Positions 37,954 through 50,500 of a DNA stretch of 64,000 nucleotides are shown here, one piece after another (position 1 is the stretch's first letter; each line of letters opens with the position of its first letter). The position numbers and the translations under genes are program-made. The stretch is from Macrosoma leucophasiata. Lineage: Eukaryota; Arthropoda; Insecta; Lepidoptera; Hedylidae. Location: positions 1,860,001 through 1,924,000 of the forward strand of contig JAWQUS010000017.1 of NCBI GenBank assembly GCA_036365455.1. The letters are read 5' to 3'. The notes under the pieces are model-generated. The model was not told the DNA's origin and did not search any database. It was given only the letters and a program-made list of their open reading frames with translations.

Positions 37954-37959
37954 TTTATT
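37954..37959 (-). promoter_or_regulatory. Possible poly(A) signal of Myo1D
   Basis: AATAAA on the minus strand about 420 bases after the Myo1D stop. The area is AT-rich, so chance matches are likely. Confidence 0.35.
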
Positions 37960-38379
37960 TATAAATATAACATTTTCGTACAGGCATATAGATCTGATGA
38001 TGTGTCGGCGTGTGCGCCATTTATATTTCTTATCAACGAATATGCTAGTTTTAGATTAGTAACATTTCGTGTTGGAAAGTGTATGACATTTATCTTCATC
38101 AATTCCCAGTCTTACAGAGTGCTCGTCTTCAGATTCAGACCTACAGCCCGCAATCGGTCGAAACTCTATCTGACTAACATGGTAGTAAAGCGACAGAGGG
38201 TCGGGGGCGCATCGAAGCCCGATGGTCTATATTAGAAATAGCCGACTAATATACTCAGTCGACGATATGACACGTTTTTAACAGGTTCAAAGTGTTTCCA
38301 CGTCCTACGGTCGATTTAGCGGTTTACGCACAGGGAGCGACGTACGATGCTAGGTCTCCGACGATGAGGGCTCGGAGGG

Positions 38380-38554
38380 TCAGGCGCGCGCCGAGGCGGG
38401 GTGGTAGGTGATGACGTTGTGCGCGTGCGTGAAGGGCGGCAGGTCGGCGGCGGAGGCCTGTGCCGGTAACTGCAGCGCGCGGCTCTTGCCGCCCAGCGTG
38501 CAGCGCGTCGTCACCCCGCTCTCCACCTCCACCGGCAGCTCGGACCCCGTCAGC
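38380..38554 (-). CDS. Myo31DF (Myo1D): Myo1D window exon 16: C-terminus and stop
   Basis: Residues 910-967. [19 protein letters not shown], then [10 protein letters not shown], ending [13 protein letters not shown] and TGA at 38382-38380. It corresponds to the LTGTEL...NIIFEVP end of the fly protein. Acceptor CCACAG. The preceding intron (3.55 kb) is the largest transposon trap in the gene after the 5' region. Confidence 0.95.
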
Positions 38555-41500
38555 CTGTGGAGGTGAAGTTAACCATATTGAAACGGATGTGTAAATTCAT
38601 CAAAATAAAATATTTCTCGGATTCGTGTCTCTATGATTAATTTGAGATATTACCGTTATTAAAACTGATTTATACTGCTGTTGCTAAAACTGGCACCGAA
38701 CGCTGTGCCTTCCATTTATTTTTCTTTTCACTAAAACATACGAGGGTGGATCCAAAAGTTCGAAGCCCAACCAAGAAAATGAAAGAAAAGTGGGTCTAAA
38801 TTTATTTTTATTTTTCGACATAGTCTCCATCTAGCTCAACACACTTCTTCCACCTGAACTGCAACTTGTTTATCCCCTCGAAAAAAAAAGATTCCGGAAG
38901 GTCGGCGAAATACTCGTTTACTGCGACTATCACCTCATCTTTGGTCGAATTTTTTTTAATTTGGAATTAAATGATAATCTGAGGGGGCTAAATCCGGTGA
39001 ATAAGGTGGGTGGGGCAGCAATTCGTAGCCACAATCATGGATTACAGACATTGTTTCAACCGAAGTGTGAACACGTGTATTGTCTTGATGGAACAAAACT
39101 TTCTTACGCAACATTCCCGGTCTTTTTTCTTTTATTTCTTCTCGGAGTCTTCGTAAAAGGTTACAATAATAACTAGAATTAATAGTTTGACCTTTCGGTA
39201 AATAATCTACAAAAATAATGCCCTTCGCATCCCAAAAAACAGAAACCATGACTTTGTTAGTCGACAAAACGACTTTAGCCTTTTTCGGTGTAGGTGAGTC
39301 AGATCTTTTCCACTGTTTGGATTGTTGCTTTGATTCAGGAATATAGTGGTGAACCCAGCTTTCATCCATGGTAACAAATCTAGACAAAAAGTCCTCGGGA
39401 TCAGTCTCAAAAAGTTCCAAACAGTCTCGCGAAATTGTGAATCGAACTCGTTTTTGTTCAGCTGAAAGCAACCTCGGGACCCAGCGAGCAGAAACCTTAT
39501 GGAATCCCAATTCTTTCGTTATTATGTGTTGCACCCGGCCATAACTAATGTCTGTTGTCTCTATCTTACCGATGGTCAAAAGTCGATCACCCAGTACGAG
39601 ATCACAAATTTTATCGATGTTTTCTTTCGTGGTAGAGGTTGTAGGCCGTCCACTCCTAGGATCATCTTCAATGCTCTCACGACCGCGCTTAAACTCAGCT
39701 ACCCACTTCTTGACACTGGAATACGATGGAGCAGACTCCCCCAAAGTGACTCCACCATATCTTGATGGATGTCTTTTGGTGACAGGCCTTTTTTATTGAG
39801 GTACTTAATGACTGCACGATGTTCAATTTTCTCCATTATTGAAAATCGCGTCAGAATGCTTCAAACAAATAATCACAGAAAATTTATATTGTGCAGTATC
39901 GGAATGAAACTGTGCACAATAAATCAATAGAAGACATACTAACAAATGACGGTAATTTTAAAAAGATGTCATGTCTCCTTGTAGTGTCGGCTACGAACTT
40001 TTGGATCCACCCTCGTATTTCTCGGATTCGTGTCTCTATGATTAATTTGAGATATTACTGTTATTAAAACTGATTTATACTGCTGTTGCTAAAACTGGCA
40101 CCGAACGCTGTGCCTTCCATTTATTTTTCTTTTCACTAAAACATACAATACGGGTTCATATTCTGCTCGCAATTATTATTATCTTTCGAATCTTGTTAAA
40201 TCACACTTTTTACTTGAACAATCCTATAAAACGTACAGTCAATGCCGTGCCGTATGAATTGCCATAACATCATAATTACCAACATTTTAAAGCAACAGCA
40301 ATATAGTTCCTTTCAGAACGATGCAGCGATGTCAACCTAATTACAGTACGCGCAAACCTTAAATGAGTGTTTGTCGATAGTTTCTTGTTGCGAAGGCGTT
40401 TTATGGTCTAAAAGGGACCCCGCGAAAAGAAAATGTGGCAGCTCCCTTAGTCACAGTAACATCGAAACTAGCTTTTTTCTATTTTTTTATTTTAAAGAAA
40501 AATGGAAAGAAAAATTTGACTTCAGGCGAGACTCGAACTCGCGGCCTACTGGGAATCAAGTCCAGCCGCTCTTCCAATTGAGCTACTGAAGTCCTGCCCG
40601 ATATGTCAAATCTTTCCTTCACATTTAGTGTGCGTTCCACTAAGCGTTCACAACGATCAAAACGCTCCTTTAGTCGTTCCACATGACGACCGCAGTCGTT
40701 GTGGTCGCGGCGTAAACGTCACTCATGACGTCATGAATTACGCTCACGCGAAGCTCACGACGACCCATCTAAAAAGGTGGGTCGAAGTGATCGTTGAGAA
40801 AATTAGCGGCATTTTCAAAAGTCAAAACATAAAAAATGGCGACCGTAAAGCTTACGTTATTTCATGCCGAAAAAGATATATTAGTAGAAGTGAATGTTTC
40901 TGCAGCGGATGCTCAACGTGCCTCCACAGGTAAATATAATTATGTAAAACAAGTTTAGAAAAATTAATTGTAGTTTATAATTAATATACATGTATACCAA
41001 ACATCCAAGTGCCGCCGCAAAAGACATTTTAATTACATTTGACCATAAATTAATTAAATACACCACTGTTATTAAATATCAAAAAATTAAATTATAAATT
41101 TTTTCAATATAAATCGATTTAAACGATAATTAATTAAGTTTATTTTCAAGGCTTACAGATTATAACCTAACCTCTTAAATCTTTTGCATTTTTTTTATTA
41201 ACTCGCCATTTGTATTATTGACCTCTACGCTCAAAACGCTCTATAATCCATTCCACTTGAGTTTACGACAGTAACGCTCACAAGCAAGTGGAACGGGAAA
41301 AACTGCGGTCGTGAGCGTGATCGTTGTGAACGCTTAGTGGAACGCACCCTTATTGCATTGCTTTTATGGTAGCAGTAGCGCCATCTATTACCAACTATGC
41401 TAGTTAGGCAACCGATATAATAGACTTTGCAGTTTATTGAATATCGTAAAGAAGTCGCTTTTACCCTTAATAATTGTTGGCTTTTTTCTCATCTGTGTGG

Positions 41501-44500
41501 TCGTTGCGAGCAGAAAGACTATTGTCAATTTTACGCAGGAATCCATGAATATGTAATACATATAAACTTCGATGTCCCGCCTGATTTCCCCTCTTGTAGC
41601 CCGCACCTCACCTTGAGTCCCATGCCGAAAGCCTCGTCAACTAAGGTAGCGAGCGGGCAACTGTGTGCGCATGTAAAAACATGTTCTGATTGATGTCTGT
41701 GTAGTAGGTATCTGAGAATATAAGCGTTTGTATGGAACTATAGCAGAGTGTCCGCGGTGTGCCTTTAGGCACAGAATATGTATAGAATGGACACTTCGAC
41801 GTCCCGCCCGATTTTCCCGCCTCACCTAACACCCACTCCCACCCCTCTCCCCCTCGAGAGGCAGTCGAATAAACTTCAACAGTGAGGTTGCGAGCGGGCG
41901 AGCGAGCGTTCTTATTTTTTCGTCACGTTGTCAATGCGACGACTTATTTAAGGTCATAACCCAACCTGCTACATTTCTATGTGCGCGTGTTCCGATTGAG
42001 GTCTGTATAATAAGTAACCAAAATAAGCGTTTGTATGGCAATTTAGCCGAGTGTCCGCGGTGTGGCTTTAAGTCAAGAGATGTGACAAACAAAGGCAGCA
42101 TACTCACGCGTGATATCTGTTGGTGAGCACGCCCAGCAGCTCCCCCACCAGGTCGGCGGCGGGCGAGGGGGGCGAGGGGGGCGAGGGGGGCACCAGCCCC
42201 ACCAGCAGGTCGTTCCGCGCCGACGGGATGCTGATCACCACGAGCTGCGCCTCGCTACTCATCACGCGCACTGCGCCCACCTGCCGTCACACGCTTGTGA
42301 TTACTTATTTCGCTATGTAAATGATTCCGGCTGCATACCATACGTGTTGATTGTAAAAATAAATTCAATGAAGATATCGATACAGTTTTGTGCGACTTAA
42401 AAGGAACTAGTGAGCAGCGTAACCCGCGACGAAAAAAATTATATTTATTTTCTTTAGTTCGAATGTTTTATTTGGTAATGAAAAAATTTGATAATATAAT
42501 ACTTTTTTTTCTTTTACCAAATTATTTTAAAATTATAAATGGAAAGAAAAAGTTGATTTCAGGCAGGAATCGAACTCGCGACCTCAGGATAACTAGGCCA
42601 GCCGCTTTACCGCTTTTCCTTTTTGATTTTAACCAATTTAAGATCGGTGAAGGACATAGTCATCAATGGATGTCGCATACCGATGTTCGGTTCTCGCCCG
42701 AGAACAATTGTTTCTTTCGATGTTTTTCTATATTTCCTAATTATTAATACATAAGGACGACATCCACGACACGTACCTTTTCTTATTTCACTATGGTGAC
42801 AGACGTAAATTAATTCAAGAGTTTGAACTGTGGTAATAAAATACTACAGCTTACGCGCTCACTTCCGTTACATCTTCACACTCGTTTCAACTTACCTCGG
42901 TGATAGGCGTGGGTTTCTTCAAGGGTTTGAAGGTGGCGGCGTCCAGCTTGTATATACCGGAGTCGGTGACGAGCAAGCACCTGGCGGCCAGCTTGTTGTG
43001 GCGGTTGAACTTGTGCACGCGGCACGAGAACTGCGGCCGCCCGCCGCCGCCGCGCTGCAGCGCCGACACCGCCGCCGCGTACGCACCTGGCGGACAAACA
43101 TATGCAAGTGAGACAAGTGCAGTAACAATTTGTATGTCATGTATGAAGAGAATGATGAAGGTAGACGAGGCGCGAGAGGTTTGTCAGAACCGGGATATCT
43201 GGCGCTCTACACTCTCTTCCTACCCCGTTAGGGAAGGGACCTGGCGTGAAGATACATACATACAATAACAATTTATAATCACCTTCGGCCCTGAATTTCC
43301 GGCACAGAGGCGTAACACCTTAGGCCTCAGGAGTGGTGACGCATCTGCACCTTGACCCGGGTCTTTGTATGGGTGTCTATAGGCTGCAGTCATCACTTAA
43401 CATCAATGTGAACCTCATGCTTGTTTGACACTTTCATTACATAAAAAAAAACTTTCCGAACGATATCAAAACCCAGCCTAACTTTAATATGTTTATAAAA
43501 CGGCTAAAAAACTTTTTAATAAAAACATCGTATTACAGCCTGAGTGATGTTTTCAGTGACAACCGTACGAAATACACATACTTACTCATTTTTCTGTTTC
43601 ACGTTCACTCATAATTAAAATACCTAAGTAATGTTAATTGCTTCGCCCGACGGGTATCATGTCGATACAAATTACCTAAAAAATGTATATGAAAGCAATA
43701 AAACTTTGAACTTTGAACTGTATAATGTGTGTATCTTTACACCAAGTCCCTTACGGGGTAGGCACGCGCCAGATATTCCGGTCCTGACACACGTGTAAGA
43801 AATGTATGTATGTATGCATCGGCTTCGTATATGCGCTATGGAAGTTAGCTCGCATTACAGATTGTAAAACTGCTCTTCTAGCATATCATGGACACGTAGC
43901 AGCTGTACTACGCTACGGAGTTATATTATGGGGCAATGCGGTTAATGTAAACGAACTTTTTAACTGGTCCCGGGGCACGGGCTTCAGGATCAGGTAAGCC
44001 CTCCAGTGGCGGTACGCGGCCTGTATGACGGCAACGGTGCTTCAGCTAACAATGTAGGAATAAGGTACTTACTGGCTCTATCGTTATATTCAGGCAGCGC
44101 CAAGTAGTCACCCCGCCACACTCGTGACGCCCCCCAATTGCTCCTCCTGCCGCGCAAGGCACTAGCAGCAGATATCTTGAGCTTCAACTGCGGCCACTGG
44201 TCCCGGGGCGCGGGCTTGAGCACGAGGTATGCCCTCCAGCGGCGGTGCACAGCTTGAATAACGGCGACGATGCTTCAGGTAACAATGTAGGAATAAAATA
44301 CTCACTGGCTCTATCGTTATATTCAGGCAACGCCAAGTAGTCTCCGCGCCACACCCGCGACGCTCCCCAGTTGCTCCTCCTGCCGCGCAAGGCGCTGGCG
44401 GCGGATATCTTGAGCTTGAGCTGCGGCCACTGGTCGCGGGGCACGGGGCGCAGCACCAGGTAGGCCCTCCAGCGGCGGTGCGCGGCCTGCACGACGGCGA

Positions 44501-47500
44501 CGGCGACGCGGCGCGGCGCGGGCGGCCAGCGCGCCATGCTCCCGCGGCTGCGGTGCATCTCCGCCTGCAGTTCCGCGATGTAGCGTCGGAAACGGTAGCG
44601 CCTGTGGACCGACGACCGTTGTAGTGGGAAGACCCGACCGCCGCCCGAACCCGCGCGAGCGGACCGCATCGGACTTGATTTATAATAATTCTGTCCAAAT
44701 TTCTCTACACACGGCCAGATTTGGTTCGGAGCGTACCGCATCCGCTGTCCGCTATCCGCTCCGTACCAAATTCGGACGTGTGTCTATATAGGACTATTAT
44801 AATAAACTTTAAGAAAGAGGTTATCGATTCGTAGCGACCTTTTGGTAATCGATTAGTTTTCGAAAAGATGTAAAAGAGATGTGCACGATGAAATTCCCTT
44901 ATAGATTTTTTTTGCAATCCATATGAAATATTCAAGGCTGCAGACCGATAATCTGTCATTTGAAATGTTTTTATTCAATTTTAACCTCGTATCCGAAGAA
45001 TATCGACAGATCTGTTCCAATATTTATTTTATAAAATAGCGTTAATAAAAGTTCACATATAAGAAACAATATTTTATTTCTTCAATCTTTTCCACAATAT
45101 TACTGAAAAAAATAATGTTAACGATATACGGCGTATTCTGTATTATAACCAATCACTTTATTTTACACCTCTAATTAACATTTCTAAACATTCCAACGTT
45201 TTTAAACATACAAACATCTCTTTGCATTTTTATTACCACCACAACACCCGCTCCGTACCACACACGGTGATACGCAATATAATCGAAATAATAACATGAA
45301 GCGCACATAGCCCCGCGGCTGGTGTAAATCGTAAGCAATCTACTCGGTTCAGCGATACAGGCATGAAGGGTGACTGCTAGTGGCAAATTAAAATGTGCGT
45401 TTCCGTTTTTCGGAGGGGCCGTTAAGCCATCGGGCTCAGTTGCAACCAATAGATAGCAGTCGTTAAACTTTGTCGTTTTTATGGCCGGTCTGAAAACATC
45501 CGACAGTGGGTTGACCACTAACCGATATTTCCACCAACCCGTATTGGAACAGCGCGGTGGAGCGAGCTCCAGGCCTCCCCCCAAAACGGGGAGAGTCTCG
45601 TTGCGTGCTCAGCAGTGGGACGTTTCAATGGTTAGCATTATTAATAACAATAAAGTTAGACAACCACTGAACCACGAAAACGACTAAACATCGTGATTTC
45701 ACCAAATTTCTGCCTTTGATTATTATCAAGTTAACAATACCAGTAAAACTGCATAGAGAAGTATAAAGAAGCACGTACTTCCAAGCGTTGTATATGGTGA
45801 CGGCGGCCCTCATCTTGCGGTACCGCAGGCGGGCCAGCGTGCCGCGCCACAGCTTCTGCAGCAGCACCACGATGGACGGGATCAGCTCCGCGCGCGCCGC
45901 CTCCAGCCCGTGCACCGTCTTGGCACTCCTGGAATACAGGATACGGTTTGAATCATATAATATATATCATATATATACATTCAATTGTTAGATATACTTT
46001 GTTACAGATTTACAACTATTTATATAAAGTACTTAATTACAAATTACGCACAACTCCAACAATCTAAACTGTTTCGTGTTATTTTTTACATAATTTAATT
46101 TAGCATAATTTTTCAAATTGCCGTAATAAAACCTTTATACGTATTCAAAATGAGTAGCTCAATGTAGTTCGCTGCCTTAATTAATTTTACTATGTTTTTT
46201 GAACAAGAAAAATTATAGCACCCGCATCCTAGGTGATACGATTTTGACACCCCTTTTTTTAAGGTATCGGGACGCGACGACTCCTTAGCCCTCTAGTCAG
46301 AGAATGTGTAATAATACAACTAATACAAATAATACTGTATAGATTAACCCTGTCTGTCTGTCTGTTTGGCGGGGCTAATCTTGGGAACGGCTGGACCGAT
46401 TTTGACGGGACTTTCACCGGCAGATATGATAAGGATGATGTAATAAGGAGTAACTTAGGCTACTTTTATACTAGCTGCGCCCCCGACTTCGTCCGGGTAG
46501 ATATCGAACGATCATAAATCGTCACGCGGGCGAAGTCGCGGGCACGGCTAGTCGAAAATATGAAAGCGACGGTCACCTGATGAAGAGCTTGGTGTGTCCG
46601 AACTGCACGTCGGCGAGCTGCAGGTCGCGCGCCAGCACGACGACGGCGTCCTTGTGGCCGGCGCCGCGGAAGTTGGGCCACGTGTACTGCGACAGCATCT
46701 TGTACCGCTTGAGGAACCGGTCGTACCGCTGGCGGGACGCGAACCCGGCGCGCCGCACGCGCACGTTCTCCACCAGCCCCAGGTACGCCACCTGGTGCCG
46801 CACCTGCGGACGGTCGCCGGTCACCGGTCACCGGTCATCGATCGGTAAGCCCTATTCAACCTTGCGCGTTACTCGCTACCTAGCGACACCGCGTGGGGAC
46901 GCGATTACACCTAAACGGCAAGTCTCACTTCGCAAGCGAAACTTCTTGGATTTAAATTTTTACTACTATTCTTATTTGATTTCAACTACATACTATCTTT
47001 TTTTATTTCAACTACTATTCGTATTTTACTATGGTCCAGCGGAACTTGTTTCGCCGAACACGAGAAACGATACCGTTCACCGATACGATACCCCCTGTAC
47101 CGACTATGTTCCGCTCTAGTCGCGGAATTTCATACGAAATACGCGAGCGAAACCCGCTCGATAATCTCGCTCCCCACGTCGATAACGAATAACGCGCAGA
47201 TCTGAATAGGGCTTTATTCTTTGAATTATTATCACACTTTAGATAACCCTAAAAAATTATGCATAAACAAAAAGAAATGGTTTTACTGTAAAGTCGGTTT
47301 CCGTACGGTAATTTAAAATATTTATGAAAAATACCTAGCATATTTTTATGACTTAAAATATTATCAACAATGGAGTGGGAGAAACATAGATGCGTCACAA
47401 ACCGAACTCTTGGGCCGATTGTGCCTCTGTAACACTGAATATTGTATGAATATTGTCATGTTGACTATTGTTCACTGACATAAATCGGTCTGCATATAAT

Positions 47501-50500
47501 ATTCGACAAAACGCCGGTCTTCCTTCACGCCGGCAGTGGGTTAAGTTTAAAGCAGCGTATATCTTGTTTTATATTATTTCGCATTAACATATGCTTGTGA
47601 AATATATTTTATTTTTAAAGAAAAATGGAAAGAAAAATTTGACTTCAGGCGAGACTCGAACTCGCGACCTACTGGGTTGCCTAACTAGCATAGCGCTGCT
47701 GCTACCATAAAGCAATGCAATAGATGTGAAGGAAAGATTTGACAAATCGGGCAGGACTTCAGTAGCTCAATTGGAAGAGCGGCTGGACTAGATTCCCAGT
47801 AGGTCGCGAGTTCGAGTCTCGCCTGAAGTCAAATTTTTCTTTCCATTTTTCTTTAAAAATAGCGTATATCTTTTTGGGCAGCAGTGTTACGATTAGAGCT
47901 GGCATTATGACACCAGACGAGTCAGGGGCGCAGGGGCGCAGGGTCGCAAGGGCACGCACCAGGCGGTCGTCCCACAGGGCGGCGGCCTGCACGGGGTTGG
48001 GCTTGACGCAGCGCACGTAGAAGGGCTCCTTGGTCTGCAGGCCCGCCACCAGCGCGCCCATCGAGCTGCGGAACAACGTCGCCGCGGACGGGGGCCGCTT
48101 GGAGGTCTGGAATAGAAACGATCGTTTCGTAATGGATCGTGGTATGGGCGTAAAACGTGGAACGAAATAAACGTACACCCTGAAAGTAGTTTTAGAATCG
48201 ATGGGGAGCATTTTAATACGGGAAATTATTTATCCCAAAATTAATTACAATTAAGTAAATTATGGTCACCCATTTGGTGGAAAGTCAATACAGACGAAAA
48301 TCAAACTTACGTCTATCCACAACAAATTAAAAATATTACAATATATTGCATGTTAAATAGCGATGTTGAGCAGGTTACTCTACATCACATTGCGACAGGT
48401 TTCTGTTTTGTGTGCCGCCGTAGGCAGAGGTAGGGTAAGTGTGCATGCGTAAGATGAGCATACTGTTCGTAGAAATTGAAGACAACTTATTTCTTAAATA
48501 AACAATATTTAGCACAAAAATATGTAATTTCAATTCATGTTTGACGATTACAACTCTATTTTTTAATCGAGGTGTTTGAGATGTGCTTTAGTGATGTAAC
48601 GAATATTCGCAAATTTTTATGCGAATATTTTGCGAATGTGTTCATCTTAAAAAATAAATAAGATGTCAATAATAAAAAGGTAAATTAAACAAAGAAATAC
48701 TAGTTTCTTATAATATTTTTACAAAATCACACAGACAGTTATCTGAAGTTTAAAGCTATCTACCAGGTAAAAGTTTCTGACAAGTTCTTTCAGTTTCGCC
48801 ATCATACTCCCTGATAATTTATTATTTCGAAGTTATAGCGTACCAGACAGACAGACAAAAATTCCAAGAAATGTTTTTTTGGTTTCTGTTACTCTTTTTT
48901 TATCGCCCCCTATCAGTATTTTGGAAAAATATTTAATGTACCTACAGACACTCAATTTTACTGTCTTTAAAGTTCCTAATAGATTATCAGGGACTTTATC
49001 AGTACGAAGGTGAATCAAAAAGTTCTTAGAATCGCTATAAAAATACAACAAAATATAAATATAATTATTTTATTTTTCAACGTAATCTCCATCTAAGTCA
49101 TTACATTTAAAATACCGCTTTTCTAACTTTCTAATTCCTTCCGAAAAAAAAAATCACGATCTTGCCTCTCAAAAAACGCGTCAACGGCAGCTATAACGGC
49201 GTCGTCATCCTCAAATTTAGTGCCACTTACATGTTCCTTTAATTTGGGGAATAGGTGAAAATCACTAGTGGCTAAGTCCGGAGAATATGGCGAGTGTTCA
49301 ATAATTTCAAAGCCAGCATTGCGGATTGCTTTCAGCTTCCGACCGATGAGCAGGCGCGTTATCGTGAAGAAACAAGACGCCCAATGACAGTTTCCCTCAA
49401 CCTTTTTCTTTAACTGCATCGCGCAATTTTGGGATTAAACTAGCATAGTACTGTCCGGTAATTGTCTGTCCGGTAGGTAATCAATAAAAATGATTCCTTT
49501 ACTATCAGTTAAAGTGATATATAGTGAACTCATGTTTCATCCATAGTGATAACACGACGGCAAAATTGGTCCGGATCTGACTGTAACATTTCGAGATTAC
49601 GTCTAGAAATTTCCAACCGACGCTTTTTGTTTTCGTCGGTTAACATTCTCGGAACTCACCTTGCTGACACTTTTTTGAAACCTAGTGAATCGAGTAAAAT
49701 GTATTGTATGCTGCCAAATAATATCTTTAGGATCTCGGTTTTAACGTTTTACACTAATTCTTCTGTCTTCTAAAACTAAATTTTTAACTTTTTTGACATT
49801 TTTTTTTGACCTTGGAACGAAGGTCATCTTCACAGCTCGATCTACCTCTTTTAAATTCAGCAACCCAGTAAGCGACGGTGGAATAAGGTATAGCATTATC
49901 CCCTAATGTCCGCTGGATATCCAAATATATTTCTTTAGTAGACATTTTTTTCAAGCACAGATACTTTATCATCGCGCCTAACTCGTTTTTCTCCATTTTT
50001 AAGGATTTTAGCAACACTTGGTACTAAATAATTTATTATTTGCGAATGGTAGGACCAAATCGAGTGTAACTGCGTAGGAATATTGTATGATTGACACTCT
50101 TCAAATTAAATATTAAACTACCCACAAAAATATAATATTAACCTGCACTTATAAGAACTTTTTGATTCATCCTCGTAAGTGGTAAAACAGGCCCTAAACC
50201 TTCTCATTCACATTGACTTGCAAATATAAATTGATTTTTATTACATTAATTGTAACCAGACTTCGCTTTAGTACTTGATATTGGTTTGGTAATGTCAATA
50301 TTTAGCTCTTTAATAAAATATACGAAACAAAAAATTATCAACGATATCAAAAAAAAACATATTCTTCTCCCATACTTTAATCAGTCTTTAAATTAATTGT
50401 CTCCTATTTTGAACTTCAAGTATTTTTTCTATTTTCAACCTAGAATAATAATAAACAAAACAAAAATGATAACCTCTATAAAACTTATTTTACATAAAAA

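Noticed and set aside
40520..40600. tRNA gene (also at 47.76, 56.82 and 62.85 kb)
   Set aside because: Repeated within SINE copies and has a 9-nt anticodon loop; tRNA-derived rather than functional.
44162..44741. Long minus-strand frames other than the myosin frame around exon 13
   Set aside because: Off-frame reading of the GC-rich exon and its duplicate; the splice-consistent frame explains the region.
46580..47119. 179-codon plus-strand open frame over Myo1D exon 11
   Set aside because: Antisense shadow of a GC-rich myosin exon, running on into an intronic MITE.
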